Origin: Chryseobacterium taeanense | GTDB lineage: Bacteria; Bacteroidota; Bacteroidia; Flavobacteriales; Weeksellaceae | Direction of reading: 5' to 3' | DNA length: 64,000 nt | Assembly (NCBI RefSeq): GCF_900099685.1 | Contig: NZ_FNDW01000002.1 | Location: forward strand, 310,001 to 374,000 | In this document: positions 43,929 through 52,771 of the stretch, one piece after another | Layout: every line of letters begins with the position of its first letter | Position numbering within the stretch: the stretch's first letter is position 1 | Made by a program: the position numbers and the translations under genes | Notes under the pieces: model-generated | Databases searched by the model: none | Seen by the model: only the letters and a program-made list of their open reading frames with translations | What the model was told of the DNA's origin: nothing

Positions 43929-45764
43929 ATGGAAACTGTACTTCTATACTTCGGAAAAGTTATTTTATGTTCTGGTGTAATGTTTTTGTATTATAAATTG
44001 TCTTTAAAAGACAAGACATTTCATCACTACAACAGATTTTATCTTTTGTCTGCGATGCTGATATCGTTGTTGCTTCCTCTGATAAACATTGAAGATTTTA
44101 CCATTGAAGTAAGCAATGATATCTATAAATTAATAGATACGGTACAGAATTTTAACAATAAAAACTCGACCAATGATTACATTTATTTTAGAATTATTTT
44201 TTCAGCTTTGGGGCTGGTTTCTTTCTATTTTTTAGGAAGATTTGTCTACGGAATTTTCAGAATTCAGCAGCTTAAAAACCAGTTTCAGAAAGAAACATTC
44301 GACGGTATCAATTTTTACCGTACCAATCTTACCGAAGCGCCATTTTCTTACTTTAAAAATCTTTTCTGGAAGAATTCCATCACATTGAATTCGGAGGTCG
44401 GAAAGCAGATTTTAAAGCATGAAATGGTGCATATTGAGCAGAAACACTCATTCGATAAAATTTTTATTGAGATCATTACCTCTGTTTTCTGGTTCAATCC
44501 TTTTTTTCATATCATTAAAAAAGAAATCAGTTTAATTCACGAATATCTGGCTGATAAAAAAGCCGTAAAACAATCGGACACCAAAGCATTTGCGCAGATG
44601 CTTTTAGCAAGCCACTTTTCCGGAAACCAGTTGCCTGCCACCAGTCCGTTTTTAAGTTCCAATTTAAAAAAACGATTAAAAATGTTACAAAAACCTAAAA
44701 CTAAATTCGGGTATGCGCGTAGAATTTTTGCATTACCGGTAGTATTTTCAGTAGCTTTTGCTTATCTGGTTAATGCCAAAAACCAGGAAATTAAAGCCAC
44801 CAATATAGAAATTGAGAAAGCGGTTTCGCAAATTAAAAAAGAAGAAAAAACTGTTGTTAAAAAAGATACCATTACTCCACAATCGAAAGATAATAAAGTA
44901 ATAAGTCCTAAAGTCTACAACAGAGCTCTTGATGATAAAAAAATTGCTGATCTCAGTAAAAAGATTCAGGAAAAAAGTCAGGCTTTGAAAGACCTTACTC
45001 CTGAAAGTAAAGAATACAATAAAAATCTTGAAGAAATCGGAAAGCTGTCCGGTGAAATCGGAAAAATTGCAAGTTCAAAAGATTTTCTCAAATCAGCAAT
45101 GGTCATCCATATGGATGGGAAAGATGTGAAAATTGATGATTATTTCAACTCAAAAGAATGGAAAGATAAAGTAAGTGACATTCAGAATATAAAGGTTGAT
45201 ATCCCTGAAATGCCAGAAATTGACTTTGATTATCCCGATGCGCCACCGCCGCCAAATGCTCCAAACGTAAAAGTTTATGCATTCAAAGGGAAATGGTCTC
45301 CTGATATGGATAATACTTTCAGATTATCAGCAACAAATGCTAAGGAATCTGCTGAAACGGCTAAAAAAAGAGCTAAACTTGAGAAAGAAAGAGCGAGACT
45401 GGATGAAAAAAGAGCCAAGCTTGATGGAGAAAGAGCAAAACTGGAAGCACAGAGAAGAGCGTTGGATGGTAACAGAAGAGCATATGTTTATAGCAATTCA
45501 TTCAAAAGTTTTCCTGAGATTAATAACATGAAGGTAAAAAGTGACAACGTAAGGATCACTGCCAATGGGAAGTCTATTATTGCTTCAGGAATTAAGAATA
45601 CGGAAGGAACAGAAGATCTAAAGATATATATCGACGGAAAAGAATCTTCAAAAGCTGAAATGGAAGCTTTAAATCCGAATATCATCAAAAAGATGAATAT
45701 AGATAAAAGAACGGTTGACGGAGGAAAAACTACCGGAGTAATAAAAATTGAAACCAGAAAATAA
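43929..45764 (+). CDS. M56 family metallopeptidase (BlaR1-like) with charged-helix C-terminus
   Basis: 611 residues: three to four N-terminal membrane segments, zinc motif HEMVH (164-168) and the third ligand region EYLADKKAV, a further membrane helix (ALPVVFSVAFAYLVNA, about 267-282), then a periplasmic part. Unlike staphylococcal BlaR1 it has no penicillin-binding domain. Instead it has a helical region, a Pro-rich stretch (PDAPPPPNAPN), a highly charged repeat helix (KRAKLEKERARLDEKRAKLD, about 479-518) and a tail ending KTTGVIKIETRK, similar to TonB-plug-like ends of Bacteroidota M56 proteins. It presumably senses an envelope signal and triggers BlaI cleavage. Confidence 0.93.
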   Translation: METVLLYFGKVILCSGVMFLYYKLSLKDKTFHHYNRFYLLSAMLISLLLPLINIEDFTIEVSNDIYKLIDTVQNFNNKNSTNDYIYFRIIFSALGLVSFYFLGRFVYGIFRIQQLKNQFQKETFDGINFYRTNLTEAPFSYFKNLFWKNSITLNSEVGKQILKHEMVHIEQKHSFDKIFIEIITSVFWFNPFFHIIKKEISLIHEYLADKKAVKQSDTKAFAQMLLASHFSGNQLPATSPFLSSNLKKRLKMLQKPKTKFGYARRIFALPVVFSVAFAYLVNAKNQEIKATNIEIEKAVSQIKKEEKTVVKKDTITPQSKDNKVISPKVYNRALDDKKIADLSKKIQEKSQALKDLTPESKEYNKNLEEIGKLSGEIGKIASSKDFLKSAMVIHMDGKDVKIDDYFNSKEWKDKVSDIQNIKVDIPEMPEIDFDYPDAPPPPNAPNVKVYAFKGKWSPDMDNTFRLSATNAKESAETAKKRAKLEKERARLDEKRAKLDGERAKLEAQRRALDGNRRAYVYSNSFKSFPEINNMKVKSDNVRITANGKSIIASGIKNTEGTEDLKIYIDGKESSKAEMEALNPNIIKKMNIDKRTVDGGKTTGVIKIETRK

Positions 45765-45774
45765 AATTCCAAAC

Positions 45775-45819
45775 AGCTCTGTTGAATAATTTTTAAAAAT
45801 ATTGGCAGAGCTTTTTTTA
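45775..45819 (+). terminator. terminator after the BlaR1-like gene
   Basis: AGCTCTG ... CAGAGCT followed by TTTTTTT. It lies before the GLPGLI gene, so that gene may be only partly co-transcribed. Confidence 0.7.
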
Positions 45820-45836
45820 AAACCAAGAAGTAAATT

Positions 45837-46742
45837 ATGAAAAATATTGTTCTACTTTTTCTTTTCATCACTGCGGCGGCAAATGCACAGATCAACCGTT
45901 TTTTTTACGAATATAAATTTATTCCCGATTCCAACAATAAAGAGGATGTTAAAAAAGAAATGATGTTGCTCGATATTGATAAAAATGGATCAAATTACTA
46001 CAGCCGCGATAAATTCGTATCCGATTCCACATCAATGGCAGAAGTGCAGAAGCAGATCAAAAGCGGATCCGGAAGCATCAACATCAATAGAAGGGATAAT
46101 GCCGGGCAGGTAAGTTATAAAGTAACAAAATCATATCCTGATTTTAAAACTTATCTTTTCACGCGCGTTTCTATGGATCAGTATAAAGTAAGAGAAGATC
46201 AGAAACCCGAATGGAAAATTCTTCCTGAAAAACAGAAAATAGGAGAGTACAATGCACAGAAAGCAACGACAAATTATGGAGGAAGAGAATGGATTGCCTG
46301 GTTCAGTACAGATATTCCTTTTCAGGACGGACCATATAAATTCTACGGGCTTCCCGGGCTGATCGTAAAGCTTGAAGACACCACAGGATCTCACATTATG
46401 ACGCTTGTAGGAAATAAAAAAATGGAATCTCCCGTTGCTGCAAATGAAATGGATATGCCGGGGAATGTAAGAATCATGGGAATCGGAGGAAAGGAAATAG
46501 AAATTTCCAAAGACCAGTACAGAAAATTATGGAAAGATTATGTAAATGATCCTACTAAAAATATGCGGGAAATGATGATGAGAAACGGAGGTAGTGATAA
46601 TACAAGAGTAAGCTTTAAGGTAAAAACACAAGACGGAAAAGAAGTATCAGATCCGAATCAGGTATTCAGGGAGATGGAAAAAAGAACGAAGGAATCTTTA
46701 GCGAAAAATAATAATCCTATCGAACCCGATTTAGTAAAATAA
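45837..46742 (+). CDS. GLPGLI family protein
   Basis: 301 residues: signal peptide (MKNIVLLFLFITAAANAQ), then the family pattern with DGPYKFYGLPGLIVKLEDTT giving the name, and a Met/Asn-rich C-terminal part. GLPGLI proteins are exported proteins of Bacteroidota of unknown function, often near M56/BlaR1 or TonB-dependent genes, as here. Likely periplasmic or outer-membrane associated. Confidence 0.93.
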   Translation: MKNIVLLFLFITAAANAQINRFFYEYKFIPDSNNKEDVKKEMMLLDIDKNGSNYYSRDKFVSDSTSMAEVQKQIKSGSGSININRRDNAGQVSYKVTKSYPDFKTYLFTRVSMDQYKVREDQKPEWKILPEKQKIGEYNAQKATTNYGGREWIAWFSTDIPFQDGPYKFYGLPGLIVKLEDTTGSHIMTLVGNKKMESPVAANEMDMPGNVRIMGIGGKEIEISKDQYRKLWKDYVNDPTKNMREMMMRNGGSDNTRVSFKVKTQDGKEVSDPNQVFREMEKRTKESLAKNNNPIEPDLVK

Positions 46743-46761
46743 AATATAAATTGTTTTTTAA

Positions 46762-46801
46762 AAGCAGGGTAAAAGTAATTTTTTATCCTGCTTTCTTTTT
46801 G
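46762..46801 (+). terminator. terminator of the GLPGLI gene
   Basis: AAAGCAGG ... CCTGCTTT followed by CTTTTTG. Confidence 0.7.
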
Positions 46802-46838
46802 TTATATTTAAATTAAATCAACCAATTACAATAAGAAT

Positions 46839-47399
46839 ATGACCGAAAAGGAAAAATGTGCGAACGGACTTTTATACAATGCCAACTACGACAAGCAGCT
46901 GATCGATGAAAGAATTAGCGCTAAAGATCTCTGCCATCAATACAATCAGCTTAAAAATTCAGATTCGGAAGGAAGAGATGTTCTACTTAAAAAATTATTA
47001 GGGAAAACAGGACAGAATATCTGTATTGAACCCAGTTTCTGGTGCGACTATGGTTACAATATCGAAGCGGGAGAAAACTTTTATGCCAATCATAATCTGG
47101 TGATTCTGGATTGTGCCAAAGTTGTTTTCGGAAGCAATGTATTTATCGGGCCAAACTGTAGTTTTTACACAGCCAGTCATCCTCTTAATGTAAAACAACG
47201 AAACGAAGACCTTGAAACAGCTCATCCGATAAAAATCGGAGATAATGTATGGTTTGGCGGAAATGTCGTTGTACTGCCGGGAATTTCGGTAGGGAATAAT
47301 ACGGTAATCGGTGCAGGAAGTGTGGTAACCAAAGATATTCCGGACAATGTTGTAGCCGTAGGAAATCCGTGCAGGATAGTAAAGAATATCGATCAGTAA
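46839..47399 (+). CDS. sugar O-acetyltransferase (maltose acetyltransferase family)
   Basis: 186 residues: N-terminal Mac domain (EKCANGLLYNANYDKQLIDE), then a left-handed beta-helix of hexapeptide repeats (IGPNCSFYTASHPL with the catalytic His, IGDNVWFGGNVVVLPGISVG, NNTVIGAGSVVTKDIPDNVV, AVGNPCRIVK). It transfers acetyl from acetyl-CoA to a sugar, probably maltose, glucose or a related sugar. Confidence 0.94.
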   Translation: MTEKEKCANGLLYNANYDKQLIDERISAKDLCHQYNQLKNSDSEGRDVLLKKLLGKTGQNICIEPSFWCDYGYNIEAGENFYANHNLVILDCAKVVFGSNVFIGPNCSFYTASHPLNVKQRNEDLETAHPIKIGDNVWFGGNVVVLPGISVGNNTVIGAGSVVTKDIPDNVVAVGNPCRIVKNIDQ

Positions 47400-47438
47400 A
47401 AAGTATCGGCGCGGAAACTTCGTTTCCGCGCCGATACT
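47396..47438 (-). terminator. strong hairpin terminator between convergent genes
   Basis: 17-bp perfect stem AGTATCGGCGCGGAAAC-TTC-GTTTCCGCGCCGATACT. The T run (TTTTT) follows on the minus strand, so it serves the aldolase gene, and it overlaps the stop region of the acetyltransferase. Confidence 0.9.
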
Positions 47439-47457
47439 GTATAATATTAAAAGATTA

Positions 47458-48111
47458 TTAAGCCAGTTTCTGAGAATCTGCTATAAACTGAGCCAGTCCG
47501 TTATCTGTCAATGGATGCTTAAGAAGGCTCAAGATCGGAGGAAGTGGTGACGTGATAACGTCAGCACCAATCTTCGCACAGTCGATAATATGCATTCCGT
47601 GACGAATAGAAGCTGCCAAAATTTCAGTTTCATACATATAATTGTCAAAAATCAATCTGATCTCCTGGATTAAATTTAATCCGTCAGTTGAAATATCATC
47701 AAGTCTTCCCAAGAAAGGAGAAACATACGTTGCACCGGCTTTAGCTGCAAGAAGAGCCTGTCCCGGAGAAAAAATCAATGTACAGTTTGTTCTGATTCCT
47801 TTATCTGAAAAATATTTTAAAGCTTTGATTCCGTCTTTAATCATTGGGATTTTTACCACAATATTTGGGTGGATAGCAGCCAATTCCTCACCTTCCTTAA
47901 TCATTTCCTCATACGTCGTAGAAAGAACTTCTGCAGAAATATCACCGTCTACAATTTCGCAAATTGCTTTATAGTGATTCTTAATAGCTTCAGCACCCTG
48001 AATTCCTTCTTTAGCCATTAATGACGGATTCGTTGTAACACCGTCAAGAATTCCAAGATCTTTTGCTTCTTTAATTTGCTCTAAATTAGCCGTGTCAATA
48101 AAAAATTTCAT
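47458..48111 (-). CDS. fsa: fructose-6-phosphate aldolase / small transaldolase
   Basis: 217 residues, compact transaldolase TIM barrel. [31 protein letters not shown], the Schiff-base lysine Lys87 in [26 protein letters not shown], and FLGRLDD. The length matches FSA/TalC enzymes; sequence alone does not separate aldolase from transaldolase activity. Minus-strand TATCTTTG at 48133-48140 is a good -7 box. Confidence 0.93.
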   Translation of the reverse strand: MKFFIDTANLEQIKEAKDLGILDGVTTNPSLMAKEGIQGAEAIKNHYKAICEIVDGDISAEVLSTTYEEMIKEGEELAAIHPNIVVKIPMIKDGIKALKYFSDKGIRTNCTLIFSPGQALLAAKAGATYVSPFLGRLDDISTDGLNLIQEIRLIFDNYMYETEILAASIRHGMHIIDCAKIGADVITSPLPPILSLLKHPLTDNGLAQFIADSQKLA

Positions 48112-48237
48112 GTTTTACAGATTTATGTATTACAAAGATAAACATTCCTTTTTGGAGTGGGAAATTTTAATTGGGGAGATTCAGGTTAAGGTTTGGACAG
48201 AATTAATTTAAGTGAGAATTTTAGAACAACTTTATCA

Positions 48238-48300
48238 ATAGGGGTGGACTAAAGTCCGCCTGCCAACATTAACATACCGCCAACGGCTTTAGCCTAAACA
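48238..48300. repeat. GGACTAAAGTCC / GGCTTTAGCC dispersed element
   Basis: GGGGTGGACTAAAGTCCGCC followed by GCCAACGGCTTTAGCC; each arm can pair on itself or with the other. Only one copy is in the window. Confidence 0.5.
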
Positions 48301-48407
48301 TAAATTAATTATCTGCTAAATCAGCAAAATTTGCGAGCATATAAAAATAAACCATTCATCAATGTAACATACCTGAAATATTTCATTCAAATCCTAACCA
48401 TTTATTA

Positions 48408-48562
48408 CCCGAAAGTCTGTCGCGCCCTCGCAACAACTTTTCGGGAACATCCGAAAATCCGTTACACCCTTGCAATGACTTTTCGGGAATGTCCGAAAAC
48501 CTCCTGCAACCTGCAGCAAACTTTCGGGAAACTCCGAAAACCTCTTGGAGTATGCAGCGAAG
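48408..48562. repeat. 42-bp minisatellite, about 3.7 copies
   Basis: CTTTTCGGG starts at 48437 and 48479 and CTTTCGGG at 48521, exactly 42 bp apart, preceded by a partial copy. Each unit has a small hairpin TTTTCGG-GAACAT-CCGAAAA and a more variable GTTACACCCTTGCAATGA-like part. 42 bp keeps three frames open, which explains open frames on both strands. Confidence 0.85.
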
Positions 48563-48578
48563 TTTAATATTATTTTAC

Positions 48579-48612
48579 ACAAAAAAGATCGGGAAATTTT
48601 CCGATCTTTTAA
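48579..48612 (-). terminator. terminator of the TPR gene
   Basis: AAAAGATCGG...CCGATCTTTT; T-rich tail on the minus strand. Confidence 0.85.
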
Positions 48613-48630
48613 ATATGAATTTAAAGCTTT

Positions 48631-49200
48631 CTATGAATTCAACGCCTGGCTCAGTTTTACAGCATCCTGGTTGGTAGGGTCATACTGCAAAGATTTTGCA
48701 ATATGTTCCTTTGCTTTGTCAGGATCAGACTGTTGTTCCGAGAATGCGATATAAAAATAAGCATACGCCAGATTTTTCTTATTTTGCTCTACCTCTTCAG
48801 GTTTTACCGTAGCAATATATTTTTCATAAGCCATTTTGGCGTTGGCATCATCTTTAGCATTTTGGTAAGAATAAGCCTGGCTGTAGTAAGATGGAGCCCA
48901 GTCCGGAACTGCAGCTGATACTTTTTTCCATGTATCGATAGCATTTGTCCAATCTGAGGCTTCCTGATAAGCTCCTGCCAATTTGGCTAATGCTTCAGTA
49001 TCCTTCGGATTTGCTTCTACCTGTTTCTTTAGAGCATCAATAGCCGGATTGGCTGATTGAGTTGCTGTAGCCGTTGCAGCTGCATTGGTTGTACCTGCTG
49101 CACTATCTGTCTGGGTGGTCTGTGCGCTTACAAAACCTACACTTCCTGCTAACATTAGACCTGTGAACAGGTTTCTGATATTCATTTTAGTCATTTTCAT
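48631..49200 (-). CDS. secreted tetratricopeptide-repeat protein
   Basis: 189 residues from ATG 49200: signal peptide (LFTGLMLAGSVGFVSAQ), Thr/Ala-rich linker, then three TPR units (KQVEANPKDTEALAKLAGAY, AVPDWAPSYYSQAYSYQNAK, AYAYFYIAFSEQQSDPDKAK). An ATG at 49224 is less likely, since a GGACTTTG box on the minus strand (49229-49236) puts the transcript start near it. Likely periplasmic scaffold; partner unknown. Confidence 0.88.
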   Translation of the reverse strand: MKMTKMNIRNLFTGLMLAGSVGFVSAQTTQTDSAAGTTNAAATATATQSANPAIDALKKQVEANPKDTEALAKLAGAYQEASDWTNAIDTWKKVSAAVPDWAPSYYSQAYSYQNAKDDANAKMAYEKYIATVKPEEVEQNKKNLAYAYFYIAFSEQQSDPDKAKEHIAKSLQYDPTNQDAVKLSQALNS

Positions 49201-49346
49201 AATTCTAATATTTTTCAATTGCATAGAACAAAGTCCAATAATAATTCCATAAAACTGAATAATTTAGAGCCTTTAAGCTTTTTTTGAAAAAATTAACGCC
49301 TTTTAGATGTCTTTTAGATTAATTTTAGATTCAGGCTTGTATAAGC

Positions 49347-49354
49347 TATCTTTG
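49347..49354 (+). promoter_or_regulatory. -7 promoter box of the peptidase E gene
   Basis: TATCTTTG, 28 bp before the ATG. Confidence 0.55.
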
Positions 49355-49382
49355 CGATAACAATTTAACGACATTTATACCT

Positions 49383-50075
49383 ATGAATATTATATTAGCT
49401 TCCACTTCCACATTATTTGGCGGAGAATACCTTGAATATCTAAAAGAAGAACTGATTAGTCTTTACAGCGGGATTGATGAAATCATCTTTATACCCTTTG
49501 CAAGACCTGGCGGCATTTCTTATGATGACTATACGGCAAAAGCAGATTCATTCTTTAAAACAATCAATATAAAAGTGAAAGGCCTTCATGAATTTGATAA
49601 TAAAACAGAGGCACTAAACAATGCAAAAGGTTTCTTTACCGGGGGCGGCAATACGTTTTTATTGGTTAAAACCTTACACGAAGAAAACCTGATGTCAGTT
49701 TTAAAAAGAAATATTGAAAACGGGAAACCATACCTGGGCTGTAGCGCAGGAAGTAATATTGGCGGACAAAACATGAAGACTACGAACGATATGCCGATCG
49801 TTTACCCTCCGAGCTTCGATTGTATGGGGCTGGTACCGTTTAACATCAATCCGCATTACCTTGACCCGAACCCGGATCTGAAACATAACGGAGAAACTCG
49901 GGAAACCCGGATCAAAGAATTCTTAACCCAGAATGACCTTAAAGTCGTAGGACTTAGGGAAGGAAACTGGATCCGCAGGAGAGGAGATAAAATTACCGTT
50001 GAAGGCAGCGAAAAAACAAGAATTTTTGAGAGAAATAAAGAACCTTACGAGATTGAACCGGGCACTGAACTGTAA
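49383..50075 (+). CDS. pepE: dipeptidase E (peptidase S51)
   Basis: 230 residues. Nucleophile motif GCSAGSN with Ser121, FFTGGGNTFLLV before it and NPHYLDPNPD with the likely His after it. It releases N-terminal Asp from dipeptides. Cytoplasmic. About 110 bp before the PBP4 gene on the same strand, so joint transcription is possible. Confidence 0.95.
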   Translation: MNIILASTSTLFGGEYLEYLKEELISLYSGIDEIIFIPFARPGGISYDDYTAKADSFFKTINIKVKGLHEFDNKTEALNNAKGFFTGGGNTFLLVKTLHEENLMSVLKRNIENGKPYLGCSAGSNIGGQNMKTTNDMPIVYPPSFDCMGLVPFNINPHYLDPNPDLKHNGETRETRIKEFLTQNDLKVVGLREGNWIRRRGDKITVEGSEKTRIFERNKEPYEIEPGTEL

Positions 50076-50184
50076 TTTTATTTAATTATATTTGAATTGA
50101 AGAACGATAGCTGGATCACACTGAGCCAGTTGAAGTATCTGTATTAGAATTTTACTTTTCAGAGATCGAAAATAAGCTTAAAGA

Positions 50185-51555
50185 ATGAGAAAAACATTAG
50201 CAGTCCTTACATTATCCACGCAGATTATTTTTGCTCAGAATATATCGCAAAAGCTTGATGAAGCTACCAAAAACCTAATGAATTCATCATCTGCAATTTC
50301 ATCCAATCTTTCATTTTATGTTTCAGATGAAAATGGAAATTTTGTCTACGAATATCAGGGCAATAAGGGGCTTTCAACAGCGTCCACACAAAAGATATTC
50401 ACGGCTGGTGCAGCTCTGGAAGTTTTAGGCAAGAACTATACGTACAAAACGGTTTCAGCCTATTCGGGTAGTATTTCGGGAGGTAATTTAAAAGGTGATC
50501 TGATAATCAGTTCTACAGGCGATCCTACTTTGGGAAGCTTGCGATATGATGCTTATAAACCAGACAATTTTAAACAGAAATTAATTGAGTCCATTAAGAA
50601 AGTCGGAATTTCCAAAATTTCAGGTGATCTCGTGATCGACGATTCTTATTTTGATCACCAGACTATTCCTGGAGGCTGGCCGTGGGATGATCTCGGAAAT
50701 TATTACGGGGCGGGAGTCTGGGGAGTCAACTGGCGCGAAAATCAGTTTGATATCAACATCAGTGGAAATGAAATTAAAAGCTTCTCTTATCCGTTGGAAG
50801 GAGTAAGCTGGCTCAATGACGTAAAAGTTGGAGGGAATTCCGATCAAAGTCTGATCTTTACAGCACCTTATTCAAATGTAGCATTAATTAACGGGACTTT
50901 ACCTGCAAAAACACTTACGGTTTCCGGTTCAACACCTAATCCGCCATTACAATTAGGGGTTGAAGTAAAACAATGGCTGAAAGATTCCGGAATCGATTTT
51001 TCAGGAAAGGTGATTACAAATTCCCAATTGGAAATTGAAGGAAAGAAAACCATACAGATTCCGGGAAATAAAGTTATTCTTACTTATGAGTCGCCAACAC
51101 TGGACAAAATCATTTATTGGTTTTTAAGAAAAAGCATCAATCTCTATGGTGAAACTTTAATTAAAACTTTAGGCAAAGAAAAGAAAGGGAATTCTAATTT
51201 TAAAACTGGAGTTGCGTATTTAAAGGAATTCTGGAAATCAAAGGGGATCAATACGAATATGATTAATTTCGCTGACGGAAGCGGACTTTCACCACAAAAC
51301 TATGTTTCAGCAAAAGCAGAAGTACAGGCTTTGCTTTATGCAAAGAAACAACCCTGGTTCGAATCTTTCTACGACGGTTTTCCTGTTCAGGGCAACGGTT
51401 TGAAAATGAAAAGCGGAACCATGCGGGATACCAAATCTTTTGCCGGGTTTCACACTTCAAAAGATGGAAAAAAATATGTATTTTCCATTATCATCAATAA
51501 TTATCAGGGAAGTGGAAGTACCGAATTGCAGAAGATCCTGAACGTTTTAAAATAA
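50185..51555 (+). CDS. dacB: D-alanyl-D-alanine carboxypeptidase/endopeptidase (PBP4, S13)
   Basis: 456 residues: short signal peptide (LAVLTLSTQIIFAQ), Ser67-Thr-Gln-Lys70 (SxxK active site), the large PBP4-type insert domain (GDLIISSTGDPTLGSLRYDA ...), then DGSGLS (the SGN-like box) and MKSGTM (the KTG-like box). It trims or cleaves peptidoglycan cross-links in the periplasm. The histidine-kinase gene starts 5 bp after its stop. Confidence 0.95.
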   Translation: MRKTLAVLTLSTQIIFAQNISQKLDEATKNLMNSSSAISSNLSFYVSDENGNFVYEYQGNKGLSTASTQKIFTAGAALEVLGKNYTYKTVSAYSGSISGGNLKGDLIISSTGDPTLGSLRYDAYKPDNFKQKLIESIKKVGISKISGDLVIDDSYFDHQTIPGGWPWDDLGNYYGAGVWGVNWRENQFDINISGNEIKSFSYPLEGVSWLNDVKVGGNSDQSLIFTAPYSNVALINGTLPAKTLTVSGSTPNPPLQLGVEVKQWLKDSGIDFSGKVITNSQLEIEGKKTIQIPGNKVILTYESPTLDKIIYWFLRKSINLYGETLIKTLGKEKKGNSNFKTGVAYLKEFWKSKGINTNMINFADGSGLSPQNYVSAKAEVQALLYAKKQPWFESFYDGFPVQGNGLKMKSGTMRDTKSFAGFHTSKDGKKYVFSIIINNYQGSGSTELQKILNVLK

Positions 51556-51560
51556 TTACT

Positions 51561-52715
51561 TTGAGAAAATCAATATTTGCAAGGCTGAATAACTGGATCA
51601 TTTTTATCCTCATGACGATTGTTGTATTGACGATTGTTATTGCTTCTACCTTTCTTTTTAATTTTCTTAAAAAGGAAGAGATTAAGAGGGTCGATATTTT
51701 GGTAAGTGCCTTAAAATTTCAGCAGGAAGTTGAGACTCCAAGTTTAGAGGTTCAGGCATTACTTCTCCAGATTTATAGTTCAAATACAACCATTCCTATG
51801 ATTATTTTAGATAAAAATGATCAGATAATGGAACATAAAAATATACCTGCCGATATTGGAGATGATCCGTCTCAGATTATAGCGCTGGCAAAGAAAATGG
51901 AAAAGAGCTATCCTGCAATTGAAATTAAGGTTCCAAATGGAAATAATCAATTTGTATATTATGACAATTCGGAATTATTAAATAATTTGCAGTATTCACC
52001 TTATATTTTAGGAGTTTTTATTCTTTCGTATTTCGTATTTTCTTTTTGGTTTTTCAGGACCATAAAAAAAACAGATGAAGGCTATCTCTGGGCTGGGCTG
52101 GCAAAGGAAACAGCACACCAGATCGGAACTCCGCTATCTTCCATGATCGGCTGGATGGAGATTTTGAAACTTGAAGATCCGGACTCCGAAGGTGTTCATG
52201 AAATCGAAAAAGACATTGAAAGATTGAAGACCATTTCCGAAAGATTCTCTAAAATCGGGTCGGTTCCTGAACTGAATGATACAGACCTTAATAAAACCAT
52301 CGAAGATAATTATAATTATTTGCGGACACGTATTTCCAAAAAAATCAATTTTGGGCTTCATCTTCCTACCTACACGGTTACTGTTCCGCATAACAAAATT
52401 CTGATGAGCTGGGTGATCGAAAATCTGATAAAAAATGCTGTTGATGCTATGAGAGGAGAGGGCGCTATCTCTATGTCTGTCACTGAACGTAATAAAAATA
52501 TCATCATTGAGGTACAGGACAACGGAAGCGGAATGACCAAACAACAGGCACGGAATGCTTTCAAACCGGGCTATTCAACTAAAAAAAGAGGTTGGGGCTT
52601 AGGTTTATCACTCGCAAAAAGAGTAATTCAGGAATATCATAATGGTGATATCAAGATTGCTCAGACAGAAGTTGGAAAAGGCACGACATTCAGGATAATG
52701 ATAAAAAAAGCCTGA
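51561..52715 (+). CDS. sensor histidine kinase
   Basis: 384 residues if the TTG at 51561 is used; no ATG precedes the first membrane helix, so TTG is the best start. Two membrane segments (about 11-35 and 148-166) flank a periplasmic sensor of about 110 residues. The phospho-His is His186 in AKETAHQIGTPLSSMIGWME. The ATPase follows (VIENLIKNAVDAM, VQDNGSGMTKQQ, KRGWGLGLSLAKRV). No response regulator is adjacent. Five bp after the PBP4 gene, so it may sense envelope state. Confidence 0.92.
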   Translation: MRKSIFARLNNWIIFILMTIVVLTIVIASTFLFNFLKKEEIKRVDILVSALKFQQEVETPSLEVQALLLQIYSSNTTIPMIILDKNDQIMEHKNIPADIGDDPSQIIALAKKMEKSYPAIEIKVPNGNNQFVYYDNSELLNNLQYSPYILGVFILSYFVFSFWFFRTIKKTDEGYLWAGLAKETAHQIGTPLSSMIGWMEILKLEDPDSEGVHEIEKDIERLKTISERFSKIGSVPELNDTDLNKTIEDNYNYLRTRISKKINFGLHLPTYTVTVPHNKILMSWVIENLIKNAVDAMRGEGAISMSVTERNKNIIIEVQDNGSGMTKQQARNAFKPGYSTKKRGWGLGLSLAKRVIQEYHNGDIKIAQTEVGKGTTFRIMIKKA

Positions 52716-52723
52716 TGTCATCA

Positions 52724-52751
52724 CAAAAAAAGCGGAGAAAAATTCCCCGCT
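52724..52751 (-). terminator. terminator of the M61 peptidase gene
   Basis: AGCGG...CCGCT with a T run on the minus strand. Confidence 0.7.
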
Positions 52752-52771
52752 CAGATATTTTAGTTAAAAAA

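Larger units (their letters stand above)
48112..48630. other. intergenic region with a dispersed element and a 42-bp tandem repeat
   Basis: 518 bp without a gene. It holds the fsa promoter side, a GGACTAAAGTCC...GGCTTTAGCC element at 48238-48300, a 42-bp minisatellite at 48408-48562, and the TPR-gene terminator at 48579-48612. Confidence 0.6.

Noticed and set aside
43929..45764. Beta-lactam resistance sensor
   Set aside because: The protein has no penicillin-binding domain and no beta-lactamase gene is near.
48408..48562. Possible CRISPR array
   Set aside because: The units are contiguous 42-bp repeats without unique spacers of constant length, and no cas genes are near.
48331..48582. Open frames on both strands through the 42-bp repeat
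   Set aside because: They exist because the repeat length is a multiple of three; no start signals or family, and both strands are equally open.
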